45,682 bases of DNA from Klebsiella pneumoniae (lineage in GTDB: Bacteria > Desulfobacterota > Binatia > UBA12015). Shown one piece after another: positions 7,754-15,057 of the stretch. Numbering within the stretch: position 1 is the first letter of the stretch; every line of letters starts with the position of its first letter. A model generated the notes under the pieces. It saw only the letters and a list, made by a program, of their open reading frames with translations. It had not been told where the DNA came from and searched no databases. Position numbers and translations under genes: made by a program. Where the stretch lies: the NCBI GenBank assembly GCA_945872365.1, contig CAMBZJ010000025.1, forward strand, positions 1 to 45,682, in the 5' to 3' direction.

Positions 7754-7825
7754 TGCGCCCGCCCAGAATCGAACTGGGACTTAGGGTTCCGGAGACCCTC
7801 GTGATATCCGTTTCACCACGGGCGC
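7754..7825 (-). tRNA. tRNA-Arg (anticodon CCG)
   Basis: 72-nt cloverleaf on the minus strand. Acceptor GCGCCCG (5' end 7825) pairs with CGGGCGC (7755-7761); the discriminator A is at 7754. The anticodon stem AGGGT/ACCCT encloses CTCCGGA, giving CCG. The T arm CCCAG-TTCGATT-CTGGG is perfect. CCA is not encoded. Its 3' end faces the accessory island, the usual side for integration, but no duplicated 3' end or integrase gene was found. Confidence 0.93.
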
Positions 7826-8008
7826 CATCGTTGGACGCACTTCGTTAATACACGGCACCGCTCCGCGCCATGTCATGAGGGCCTCGGCGGCGCTGGAGGT
7901 GCTCCCGGCGGGAAACGGGCCCGGGTGCCGCATGGCGCCGCGCTTTACGCGTCGCCATGCACCGGCGAACCGGGCCACCATGTCGGCTCTCGACCCCTGG
8001 TCCCCGCG

Positions 8009-8818
8009 TCATCCGAGGAGGAACGTCCCCCCGTCGAGGACGAGCGTCTGCCCGCTCATGTAGCTCGACGCATCCGAGGCGAGGAACACCGCGGCTCCCG
8101 CGATCTCGTGAGCTTCCCCGTGGCGCTGGAGCGCCGCGCGCGACACGGCCGCATCGTGGATCGCCGGGTTGCTCATGAGGGCTTCGGAGAGGCGCGTCGC
8201 GATGAGTCCGGGTGCGATCGCGTTCGCGCGCACGCCCGAGCGGCCGAGTTCGCGCGCAAGCACCTGCGTGAGCATGATCAGCCCCGCCTTGCTCACGCAG
8301 TAGGCGCCGAGTCCGGGCGACGAGTCGAGTCCGCCGACCGACGACACGTTCACGATCGAACCGGCGACGCCCGTCTCGCGAAAGATCCGCGCCGCCACCT
8401 GGCAGGCGACGAACGGACCCTTCAGGTTCACGTCGAAGATCTTGTCCCAGGCCGGCTCCTCCAGGTCGACGATCGGCACCATGATCGGATTCGTCCCGGC
8501 GTTGTTCACCAGCACGTCGAGCCCGCCGAGCAGGCGCGCGCACTCGGCGATCACCGCGCGGACCTCCGCGGTGCGCCCGACGTGGCAGGGGACCACGAAG
8601 GCGCGTCGGCCGATCGCCTCGACCTCGCGGGCGACCTCGTCGAGGCTCTCGCGGCGTCGCGAGACGAGTGCCAGGTCGGCGCCCGCCTCGGCCATCGCGA
8701 GCGCGATCTCGCGGCCGATGCCGCGCGAGGCACCGGTCACGATCGCGCGTTTCCCGTCGAGGCGGAATCGGCCCATCGGCGAGGCGGGCGCGCCCACGCT
8801 GGTGTTCTCCTTGCCCAT
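8009..8818 (-). CDS. Short-chain dehydrogenase/reductase (SDR family, FabG-like)
   Basis: 269 residues from ATG 8818, preceded by AAGGAG. Cofactor-binding TGASRGIG near residue 28 follows KRAIV. NNAG near residue 105, the catalytic serine in IVNVSS and YCVSK (Y-x-x-x-K) make it a classical SDR with all catalytic residues, and it ends with DGGTFLLG. The arginines in the SRRRES loop after the second strand suggest NADP(H) preference. Substrate cannot be told from sequence; such proteins are often annotated as 3-oxoacyl-ACP reductase or glucose/ribitol dehydrogenase. It follows the phosphatase gene by 11 nt, so the two are co-transcribed. Confidence 0.9.
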   Translation of the reverse strand: MGKENTSVGAPASPMGRFRLDGKRAIVTGASRGIGREIALAMAEAGADLALVSRRRESLDEVAREVEAIGRRAFVVPCHVGRTAEVRAVIAECARLLGGLDVLVNNAGTNPIMVPIVDLEEPAWDKIFDVNLKGPFVACQVAARIFRETGVAGSIVNVSSVGGLDSSPGLGAYCVSKAGLIMLTQVLARELGRSGVRANAIAPGLIATRLSEALMSNPAIHDAAVSRAALQRHGEAHEIAGAAVFLASDASSYMSGQTLVLDGGTFLLG

Positions 8819-8829
8819 CGCGGTCTCCT

Positions 8830-9699
8830 TCACCGTTGCTCGTCGTCGATGCGTCCGAGGATCCCCGCGAGCGCCGCGTGAACCGCGCCGTTGCTCGCGA
8901 GCGTCTGGCGGGCGTCGACGCCCGGGTCTTCGCCCGCGAAGTCGCTCGTGCGACCACCCGCCCGTCGCACGATCAGCGAACCCGCCGCGACGTCCCACGG
9001 GTGCAGGTTCCATTCCCAGAAGGCGTCCACCCGCCCGCAGGCGACCCAGGCGAGGTCGAGGGCGGCCGCGCCAACGCGGCGCACGTCGCGGCAGGCGAGC
9101 ATCATCTCGCGCCAGAAGCGCAGGTAGAAGTCGACGCGCTCGCGCCGGTCGTAGGGGAAGCCGGTCGCGATCAGGCAGCGATCGACGCGTGTCTCGGCGC
9201 TCGTCGTGATCGCCGTGCCGTTGCACGTCGCGGGTTCACTGGTGGTGGCGCGGAACATCTCGTCGCGCATCGGGTCGTAGACGATGCCGACCAGCGTGCG
9301 GCCGCGGCGCAGCGAGGCGCGGGCTAGCGGGTCTTCGAGATCGAGCCCGGCGACGCCCGCGATCGAGACGGCGAACTGCGGGAATCCGTGGGCGAAGTTG
9401 GTCGTCCCGTCGAGCGGGTCCACGATCCAGTGGAGGGCCGGGCCGGGTGGCCCACCGAGTCCGGCCCCCGCGTCGGCTCCGCCTTCCTCTGTCACCAGAC
9501 GATCGCCGGGGAACGCCTCGCGCAGCCGTCGCGAGATCAATTCGTCGGCCGCCCGGTCCGTATCGGTGACCAGGTCGACCGGGCCCGACTTGGTGTCGAT
9601 GCGCCGCGGGGCCTCGAAACGCTCGCGGATCACCGCGCCTGCCTCCCGGGCGATCGCAGCCGCGGCATCGGCGGCCCGTCTCAGCGCGCTCTCGTCCAC
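8830..9699 (-). CDS. Inositol monophosphatase family protein (SuhB-like)
   Basis: 289 residues from GTG 9699, preceded by AGGAAGG. The family's two signatures are intact: WIVDPLDGTTNFAHG, whose aspartates bind Mg2+, and WDVAAGSLIVRRAGG near the C-terminus. The metal ligand glutamate is in TEEGG. These enzymes hydrolyse inositol-1-phosphate and related sugar phosphates; bacterial SuhB members also act in rRNA maturation. There is an insertion of roughly ten residues (GADAGAGLGGPPGP) before the first signature. The gene is transcribed with the downstream SDR and away from tRNA-Gln. Confidence 0.92.
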   Translation of the reverse strand: MDESALRRAADAAAAIAREAGAVIRERFEAPRRIDTKSGPVDLVTDTDRAADELISRRLREAFPGDRLVTEEGGADAGAGLGGPPGPALHWIVDPLDGTTNFAHGFPQFAVSIAGVAGLDLEDPLARASLRRGRTLVGIVYDPMRDEMFRATTSEPATCNGTAITTSAETRVDRCLIATGFPYDRRERVDFYLRFWREMMLACRDVRRVGAAALDLAWVACGRVDAFWEWNLHPWDVAAGSLIVRRAGGRTSDFAGEDPGVDARQTLASNGAVHAALAGILGRIDDEQR

Positions 9700-9795
9700 G
9701 GGGTCCTTCCTAGCGGCGCCCCGGCGTGGAGTCGACCGGGCTCTGGCAGCGCTCCGCGGGGCGCGCTATGAGGCCGACCGGCGCCGGGCGAGGGG

Positions 9796-9868
9796 TGGGC
9801 GGTCGCCAAGTTGGTAAGGCACCGGACTTTGGATCCGGCATTCGAAGGTTCGAATCCGTCCCGCCCAG
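9796..9868 (+). tRNA. tRNA-Gln (anticodon TTG)
   Basis: 73 nt. Acceptor TGGGCGG (9796-9802) pairs with CCGCCCA (9861-9867); discriminator G. Anticodon loop CTTTGGA between CCGGA and TCCGG gives TTG. The T stem GAAGG/CCGTC has one A-G mismatch in its centre. CCA is not encoded. A weak promoter candidate CTGGCA-17-CTATGA lies at 9743-9771. The tRNA ends 52 nt before prs on the same strand. Confidence 0.92.
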
Positions 9869-9920
9869 GTTCGCCATCTTCGCCGTTCCGCAACGCATCC
9901 ACCGAGAGGTCACGGTCCGC

Positions 9921-10895
9921 ATGAGCGAGAGCGCACGCAGCGCCGACGGGGCGAAGGACACGATCAAGATCTTCGCCGGGAACTCCAACCCGGTGCTGAC
10001 CAAGGCCATCTGTGCCGACCTCGGCGTACCGGTGGCCCGGGCCGATCTGCGGCGGTTCAGCGACGGCGAGATCAACGTCGACATCCAGGAGAACGTGCGC
10101 GGTGGCGACGTCTTCGTCGTGCAGTCGACCTCGACGCCGGGCAACGACCACCTGATGGAACTGCTGCTCATGCTCGACGCGTTGAAGCGCGCATCGGCCG
10201 GGCGCATCACCGCGGTGATCCCTTACTACGGCTACGCCCGGCAGGACCGGAAGGTCGCGCCCCGCGTGCCGATCAGCGCGAAGCTCGTGGCCGACCTGAT
10301 CGAGACCGCCGGGGCCTCGCGCGTACTCACGATGGACCTGCACGCCGGGCAGATCCAGGGCTTCTTCAACATCCCGGTCGACAACCTCTACGCGACGCCG
10401 GTCCTGCTGCGCTACCTCCGTGATCGCATCCACGGGGAGCCGACAACCGTGATCTCGCCCGACGCGGGTGGCGTCGAGCGGGCGCGTGCCTTCGCCAAGC
10501 GTCTCGACGGTTCGCTCGCCGTCATCGACAAGCGCCGCTCGGGTCCCAACGAGGTCGCCGAGATGAATATCATCGGCGAGGTGCAGTCGCGCACCGCGAT
10601 TCTGGTCGACGACATGGTCGACACGGCCGGGACGATCTGCAGCGCCGCCCAGGCGGCGATCGAGGCCGGTGCCCAGGAGGTCCTCGCGGTGTGTTCCCAC
10701 GCCGTGCTCTCCGGGCCGGCGATCGACCGGCTCGAGAAGTCGCCGATCCGCGAGCTGGTCGCGACCGACACGATCGCCCAGGGCCCCCGGTCCTCGGCCT
10801 GCCAGAAGGTCAAGATCCTCTCGGTGGCCGGCCTGATCGCCGAGGCGATCCGTCGGACCCACCAGGAGGAGTCCATCAGCTCGCTGTTCGTCTGA
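9921..10895 (+). CDS. prs: Ribose-phosphate pyrophosphokinase (PRPP synthetase)
   Basis: 324 residues from ATG 9921, with GAGAGG upstream. It makes PRPP from ribose-5-phosphate and ATP for nucleotide, histidine and tryptophan synthesis. The class I features are present: [16 protein letters not shown], the flexible-loop [10 protein letters not shown] with catalytic Lys/Arg, the metal-binding [12 protein letters not shown], and the PRPP loop [12 protein letters not shown]. Length is typical. It sits upstream of rplY and pth, an order often seen in proteobacteria. Confidence 0.97.
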   Translation: MSESARSADGAKDTIKIFAGNSNPVLTKAICADLGVPVARADLRRFSDGEINVDIQENVRGGDVFVVQSTSTPGNDHLMELLLMLDALKRASAGRITAVIPYYGYARQDRKVAPRVPISAKLVADLIETAGASRVLTMDLHAGQIQGFFNIPVDNLYATPVLLRYLRDRIHGEPTTVISPDAGGVERARAFAKRLDGSLAVIDKRRSGPNEVAEMNIIGEVQSRTAILVDDMVDTAGTICSAAQAAIEAGAQEVLAVCSHAVLSGPAIDRLEKSPIRELVATDTIAQGPRSSACQKVKILSVAGLIAEAIRRTHQEESISSLFV

Positions 10896-10946
10896 GGGCC
10901 CCCGGGCTCGCGTTCGGCGACGTCATCTGCTTTCGGAGGCAGGATC

Positions 10947-11621
10947 ATGGAGACGATCACCATCGAAGTCGAGGCAAGGGAAGCTGCAGGCAAGGGTCCG
11001 GCGCGCCGCACGCGCGCAAAGGGGCTGATGCCCGCCGTGTTCTACGGGCCGAAGTCGACGGGGCGGGCCCTCTCGGTCGACACCAGGGCTTTCGCCCAGA
11101 AAGTCGCCCATCTCGAGGGCTCGCACCTGATCGAATTGCGTTCGTCGGATCCCGCGCTCAACGCGAAGAAGGTCCTGATGCGCGACATCCAGTTCGACCC
11201 GGTCCGCGGCACCCCCCTGCACGCCGACTTCTACGAGGTCGATCTCACCAAGCGCATCGAGGTCCGCGTGCCCCTGCATTTCGAGGGCAAGGCGGTCGGC
11301 GTGACCCTCGGCGGAATCCTGCAGCCGATCCTGCGCGAAGTCCTGGTGAGTTGCCTCCCGACGCAGATTCCCGAGTTCCTTCCCCACGACGTATCCGCCC
11401 TGGGCCTGCACGAGTCGGTTCACCTCGACGAGTTGAAGCTGCCCGAGGGCGTCGCCCTCGTCTCGCGCGAGAACGAGGCCTTCGTGACGATCGTGTCGCC
11501 CGTGGCCGAGGAGAAGAAGGCGGAGGGCGCAGCCGAAGGCGCCGCGGTCGCAGCCGAGGGCGACAAGAAGGCGGCCGACGCGAAGAAGCCCGAGGCCAAG
11601 AAGGCCGACGCGAAGAAATAA
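10947..11621 (+). CDS. rplY: Ribosomal protein bL25, long (Ctc/TL5) form
   Basis: 224 residues from ATG 10947 behind GGAGG. The N-terminal 5S-rRNA-binding L25 domain (residues 1-95, with GPARRTRAKGLMPAVFYG) is followed by the C-terminal TL5 beta domain (RVPLHFEGKAVGV...GGILQPILREVLVSCLP). The last 40 residues are a Lys/Ala/Glu-rich low-complexity tail. It binds 5S rRNA in the large subunit. It ends 18 nt before the pth start and is probably co-transcribed with it. Confidence 0.96.
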   Translation: METITIEVEAREAAGKGPARRTRAKGLMPAVFYGPKSTGRALSVDTRAFAQKVAHLEGSHLIELRSSDPALNAKKVLMRDIQFDPVRGTPLHADFYEVDLTKRIEVRVPLHFEGKAVGVTLGGILQPILREVLVSCLPTQIPEFLPHDVSALGLHESVHLDELKLPEGVALVSRENEAFVTIVSPVAEEKKAEGAAEGAAVAAEGDKKAADAKKPEAKKADAKK

Positions 11622-11645
11622 CGGCACGGACGTCACGCCGTGCCG
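11622..11645 (+). promoter_or_regulatory. Hairpin covering the pth start codon
   Basis: CGGCACGG (11622-11629) is perfectly complementary to CCGTGCCG (11638-11645), with loop ACGTCACG. The GTG start of pth lies in the 3' arm, directly after the rplY stop. There is no T tract, so it is not a standard terminator. It could restrain pth translation unless ribosomes finishing rplY open it. Structure is seen; regulation is inferred. Confidence 0.45.
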
Positions 11646-12302
11646 GCGAGGGTGATCATCGGACTCGGCAACCCGGGGGCCCGCTACGCGGACACCCGTC
11701 ACAATGCCGGTTTCATGGTCGTCGAGCGACTCGCCGACCGCCACCGGCTTGCCTGGTCTCTGCCGGTCGGCGTTGTGGCGCGCGTCGCCGAGGGGCGGGT
11801 CGGCGGGGTCGAGGTGCGACTCGTCGAGCCGCTCGCCTTCATGAACCGCAGCGGCGAGGTTCTTCCAGGTCTCGTGATTGCCGCCGGTCTCGCCCCGGTC
11901 GACCTGCTCGTCGTGCACGACGAGGTCGACCTGCCGTTTGGCCGGATCAAGTTGAAACAGGGCGGGGGCCACGCCGGACATCGCGGCCTCCGCTCGATTC
12001 TCGAGCACGTGGGCGATCCCGGTTTCGCGCGCCTGCGCTTCGGCGTGGGCCGACCGCCCGAAGGCGTCGACACGGCCGACTGGGTACTAGACCCGTTCCC
12101 GGCCGGGGACGCGGCTGGGCTCGACACCCTCGTCGAGGCGGGGACGGAGGCCTGTCTGGATTGGCTCCAATTCGATTTCCCTGCCGCGATGAACCGGGCG
12201 AATGCCCTCCGACCTCTGGGCGGCACGGGGGAGGGCCGATCCCCGGCCGCTTCCGGGGGCCATGGCTCCGGTCCGACCAACCCTGTTTCGGGCACGTCTT
12301 GA
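11640..12302 (+). CDS. pth: Peptidyl-tRNA hydrolase
   Basis: 220 residues from GTG 11640; an in-frame GTG at 11652 is an alternative. It releases peptides from prematurely dropped peptidyl-tRNA. GLGNPG, the catalytic His in TRHNAGF, the FMNRSG loop and the Asp in VVHDEVDLPFG are intact. In the substrate-binding loop GGGHAGHRGLRS an Arg occupies the place of the Asn found in E. coli (GHNG). The C-terminal 30 residues are a Gly/Pro/Ser-rich extension. No Shine-Dalgarno is seen, and the start lies inside a hairpin (11622-11645). Confidence 0.94.
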   Translation: MPARVIIGLGNPGARYADTRHNAGFMVVERLADRHRLAWSLPVGVVARVAEGRVGGVEVRLVEPLAFMNRSGEVLPGLVIAAGLAPVDLLVVHDEVDLPFGRIKLKQGGGHAGHRGLRSILEHVGDPGFARLRFGVGRPPEGVDTADWVLDPFPAGDAAGLDTLVEAGTEACLDWLQFDFPAAMNRANALRPLGGTGEGRSPAASGGHGSGPTNPVSGTS

Positions 12303-12324
12303 GCCTGCGACCATGTGCTGTTAG

Positions 12325-12346
12325 AGCCTCTCTTTTTCCGGAGGCT
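12325..12346 (+). promoter_or_regulatory. Hairpin sequestering the rpsF Shine-Dalgarno
   Basis: AGCCTC (12325-12330) pairs with GAGGCT (12341-12346); the second arm overlaps the GGAGG ribosome-binding site of rpsF and the loop contains CCG. Many bacteria autoregulate rpsF-rpsR through an mRNA leader bound by the S6:S18 complex, which recognises a CCG-containing structure. Whether this hairpin is that element is uncertain. Confidence 0.4.
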
Positions 12347-12352
12347 TCCCAG

Positions 12353-12760
12353 ATGCGTTCCTACGAGGCGATGATTGCCTATCACCCCGACACCGGCGAG
12401 ACCGGCGTCAAGGACCAACTCGAGCGCGCCAAGCAGATCATCGCCGGCGCGGGCGGCGAGGTCTCGCAGATGGTGGACTGGGGTTCGCGGGATCTCGCGT
12501 ACCGCATCCGGAAGCAGCGCCGTGGCCAGTTCCACGTGGTCGCGTTCAGCGGCACGGGTGCGACGGTCGCGGAACTCGAGCGCAACCTGCGCATCTCCGA
12601 CCACGTGCTGCGCTACATCACGGTGAAGGTGGATCCGGATCGGCCGCCGCTCGAGCCGCCTCGTTCGCGCCGCGACATGATGGGCGAGGGCGAGTCGGGC
12701 CATGGTTCGGACGGTGACATCGGCGACGCGGGTGACATTGAGTCCCCGGAACTTTCCTGA
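12353..12760 (+). CDS. rpsF: Ribosomal protein bS6
   Basis: 135 residues from ATG 12353, with GGAGG 8 nt upstream. The S6 fold is evident: MRSYEAMIAYHPD, then WGSRDLAYRIRKQRRGQFHVV and LERNLRISDHVLRYITVKVD. It binds the central domain of 16S rRNA as a heterodimer with S18. An acidic Gly/Asp/Ser-rich tail of about 30 residues extends the C-terminus. First gene of rpsF-rpsR-rplI, 12 nt before rpsR. Confidence 0.97.
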   Translation: MRSYEAMIAYHPDTGETGVKDQLERAKQIIAGAGGEVSQMVDWGSRDLAYRIRKQRRGQFHVVAFSGTGATVAELERNLRISDHVLRYITVKVDPDRPPLEPPRSRRDMMGEGESGHGSDGDIGDAGDIESPELS

Positions 12761-12772
12761 AGAGCGTGAACC

Positions 12773-13102
12773 ATGGCTGATGAGAGAGAAAATTACGGCC
12801 GCTCCGGCGGCGCTTCAAGCGGTGACGATCGTCGCCGCTCGCCCCGCGGACGTTCCGAGGACGGCAACCCGTTCCGCCGCCGCGGTGGTCGTCGCAAGGT
12901 CTGCCGGTTCTGTGCGGAGAAGACCCTGCTGATCGACTACAAGGACGTGCGCGTGCTCGGTAACTTCATCACCGAGCGCGGCAAGATCATCCCGAGCCGC
13001 ATCACCGGCAACTGCGCGCGCCACCAGCGCCGTCTGACGACGGCGGTCAAGCGCGCCCGCACGACGGCGCTCCTGCCGTTCACGCTGCTGCTGCGTTCCT
13101 GA
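12773..13102 (+). CDS. rpsR: Ribosomal protein bS18
   Basis: 109 residues. The conserved core KVCRFC...[26 protein letters not shown]...[16 protein letters not shown] begins near residue 42. The cysteines of CRFC and the later C-A-R-H are retained, as in the metal-binding (C+) form of S18. The first 40 residues are an Arg/Gly/Ser-rich extension not present in short S18 proteins. It partners S6 on the small-subunit platform. Confidence 0.97.
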   Translation: MADERENYGRSGGASSGDDRRRSPRGRSEDGNPFRRRGGRRKVCRFCAEKTLLIDYKDVRVLGNFITERGKIIPSRITGNCARHQRRLTTAVKRARTTALLPFTLLLRS

Positions 13103-13127
13103 GCGAACGCGGCGAACGGATCAACCG

Positions 13128-13574
13128 ATGGAAGTCATCCTGCGCGAAAACGTCTCGAACCTCGGCGCGATCGGCGAGGTGGTGAAGGTCAAGCCGGGTT
13201 ACGCCCGCAACTACCTGCTGCCGCGCGGACTCGCTGTCGAGGCGAGCCGTCGCAACGTGGCTGAGCTCGAGCACCAGAAGCGGGTGATGGCGGCGCGCCG
13301 CGAGCGCGACTTGAAGTCGGCGCGCGAGTACGCCGATCGCCTCGACGGACTCGTCATCGAGATCCGTGCCCGTGCCGGCGACGAGGACCGCCTCTACGGC
13401 TCGGTCACGAACATCGACATCGAGAAGGTGCTCGCGGCGCGCGGCTTCGAGGTCGATCGCCGCCGCATCGATCTCGACGACCCGATCAAGCGCCTGGGCA
13501 CGTACCGCATCCCGATCGGCGTCGCCCAGGACGTCAAGGCCACGATCACCCTGAAGGTGGTCGCCGACGCCTGA
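13128..13574 (+). CDS. rplI: Ribosomal protein bL9
   Basis: 148 residues, the usual size. The N-terminal domain reads MEVILRENVSNLGAIGEVV then VKPGYARNYLLPRGLAVEAS, which are family hallmarks. The long connecting helix and the C-terminal rRNA-binding domain (LYGSVTNIDI...) follow. It binds 23S rRNA domain V near the L1 stalk. Last gene of the operon, followed after 34 nt by a strong terminator. Confidence 0.97.
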   Translation: MEVILRENVSNLGAIGEVVKVKPGYARNYLLPRGLAVEASRRNVAELEHQKRVMAARRERDLKSAREYADRLDGLVIEIRARAGDEDRLYGSVTNIDIEKVLAARGFEVDRRRIDLDDPIKRLGTYRIPIGVAQDVKATITLKVVADA

Positions 13575-13608
13575 CCCTTCCGATCCTTCGATCGACTGCG
13601 CACCACAA

Positions 13609-13646
13609 GGGGCGCCGGAGCACCCCTCCGGCGCCCCTCGCATTTT
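13609..13646 (+). terminator. Rho-independent terminator after rplI
   Basis: A perfect 12-bp stem GGGGCGCCGGAG / CTCCGGCGCCCC with loop CACCC, followed by TCGCATTTT. It closes the rpsF-rpsR-rplI transcript. The T tract is short but the stem is very stable. Confidence 0.88.
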
Positions 13647-13678
13647 CCAGCCCCCCCCCGTCCGTCCGCATCACCCCC

Positions 13679-13830
13679 CAGCGACGCAGCGGTCGTACGC
13701 CCCCCGCAGGGCGGCGCGACCTGCCCCATCGGTATCAACACGCAGTGACGTAGCGGTCGCGCCCCCCGCAAGGCGGAGCAGCCTTCCCCGTCCGCGTGAC
13801 CCCGCAGCGACGTAGCGGCGATGCGCCCCC
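13679..13830. repeat. Three imperfect tandem repeats of about 62-64 bp
   Basis: Each unit begins CAG(C/T)GACG(C/T)AGCGG and continues TCG-CGCCCCCCGCA-GGCGG. Unit starts are at 13679, 13743 and 13805, i.e. spacings of 64 and 62 bp; the third unit is partial. They fill the gap between the rplI terminator and the 3' end of the convergent oxidoreductase gene. The stretch 13575-13881 contains no other feature besides the terminator. Confidence 0.7.
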
Positions 13831-13881
13831 TCACGCCGACGCCGCGATCGATTTCCGGGCCGCGCCCGCCCCCGCGCCCGC

Positions 13882-14355
13882 CTAGTACGCCCCGCCCAAC
13901 TTCCCATGATCCCACGACCGCGTCTTCTCCGCCCGAAACAAGATCGTGACCCGCTTGCGCGCCTGCCCCCGCATCGCCTCGAGCGCCTCGACCGGCGGCA
14001 CGGTCGGCGCCCCCGCCATGCGCGCCCCCACCGCGCCGAGCGTGCGCAGCGTCCGCTCCTCGTCGTCGATGATCTCGCAGCGGCCGCGCAGGAAGACCCC
14101 CTTGAGCTTGTCGTAGGTGGCGCCTTCCTCGAGCAATAGCGAGCAGCGCGGGTCGCGCTGGAGGTTCTTCACCTTCTGCGACTTGCGGAAGGTGGTCATC
14201 GCGATCGCCCCGTCGGATTCGATCGCGTACCACATCGCGATCAGGTGCGGGAACCCGTCCTCGCCGTTGGAAGCGAGGTAGATGGTCTTGCCGTCGGCGA
14301 GGAAGTCCTCGCGCTCGCGCTCGTCGAGGCGGATCAGGTGACGCTTGAGAGCCAT
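13882..14355 (-). CDS. Pyridoxamine-phosphate-oxidase-like (PPOX class) F420-dependent oxidoreductase, putative
   Basis: 157 residues from ATG 14355, with GGAGGAA upstream. The split beta-barrel fold is suggested by TIYLASNGEDGFPHLIAMWY, the central MTTFRKSQKVKNLQRDPRCS (Lys-Asn-Leu-xx-Asp-Pro is the family's cofactor-phosphate motif), then GVFLRGRCEIIDDEE. Members with this pattern bind F420 or flavin and reduce varied substrates. The F420 biosynthetic operon elsewhere in the window favours F420, but the cofactor is inference. It is a single gene, divergent from the NUDIX gene and convergent with rplI. Confidence 0.82.
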   Translation of the reverse strand: MALKRHLIRLDEREREDFLADGKTIYLASNGEDGFPHLIAMWYAIESDGAIAMTTFRKSQKVKNLQRDPRCSLLLEEGATYDKLKGVFLRGRCEIIDDEERTLRTLGAVGARMAGAPTVPPVEALEAMRGQARKRVTILFRAEKTRSWDHGKLGGAY

Positions 14356-14490
14356 GGCGATTCCTCCGTGCCCGCGGGTCTACACGGCCTCCCGGGCGAA
14401 GCCAACCGCTGCGCGGTCTGCGGCAGAGGCGCATGTCGCGCGACGGCGGTGCGTTGTCTGCCGCGCCGGGGACCCGTATGCTTCACCGCC

Positions 14491-15057
14491 ATGTCGCCGG
14501 GCACGATCCTCGAGCGGAAGGTGATTCACCGCGGCCGCGTCTTCGAACTCGGGGCCGAGCGGGTCCTTCTGCCCGACGGTCGCGAAGTCGCCCTCGACGT
14601 GCTGCGCCACCCCGGGGCGTCGGCGATCCTGCCGCTCACCGACGACGGCTCGATCCTGATGATCCGCCAGTTCCGCCACGCCGTCGACGGCTTCTTGTGG
14701 GAGATCCCGGCGGGGACGCTCGACGCGGGCGAGGCGCCGCTCGCCTGCGCCCACCGCGAGCTCGCGGAAGAGGCGCGTGTGCGCGCCTCCGAGATGCTGC
14801 CGCTCGGCGAGATCGTCCCGGTTCCCGGCTACTCGACCGAGCGCATCCACCTCTTCCTCGCGCGCGGGCTGGTCGCGGCCGACGGCAGGCTCGACGAGGA
14901 CGAACTGATCACCGAGGTGCGTCCGGTTCCGGTCGCCGAGGTCGTCGGCTGGCTGCGCGACGGGTCGCTGATCGACGCAAAATCGGCCGTCGCTTTGGCG
15001 CGCGCGCGCGAGCGGGGACTGTTGCCGGGCTTCCCCGGCTCGGGGAGTTGGTCGTGA
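14491..15057 (+). CDS. NUDIX hydrolase, ADP-ribose pyrophosphatase-like
   Basis: 188 residues from ATG 14491; no clear Shine-Dalgarno. The Nudix box is GTLDAGE, seven residues, then RELAEEARV: the metal-binding RE and EE are intact, but the usual glycine of the box (REUxEExGU) is arginine. The upstream WEIPAGT and the downstream VPVPGYSTERIHLFLARGL match the ADP-sugar pyrophosphatase (NudF) group, which splits ADP-ribose to AMP and ribose-5-phosphate. The stop overlaps the ychF GTG by 4 nt minus one base (GTGA), so both are co-translated. Confidence 0.88.
   Translation: MSPGTILERKVIHRGRVFELGAERVLLPDGREVALDVLRHPGASAILPLTDDGSILMIRQFRHAVDGFLWEIPAGTLDAGEAPLACAHRELAEEARVRASEMLPLGEIVPVPGYSTERIHLFLARGLVAADGRLDEDELITEVRPVPVAEVVGWLRDGSLIDAKSAVALARARERGLLPGFPGSGSWS

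Noticed and set aside
4402-7825. Active integrative element
   Set aside because: No integrase, transposase or convincing direct repeat of the tRNA-Arg 3' end is visible.
9681-10862. 393-codon minus-strand frame opposite prs
   Set aside because: Mirror of prs and tRNA-Gln; the prs motifs are unmistakable on the other strand.
13679-13830. CRISPR array
   Set aside because: Only three imperfect, contiguous 62-64 bp units with no constant repeat/variable spacer pattern and no cas genes.
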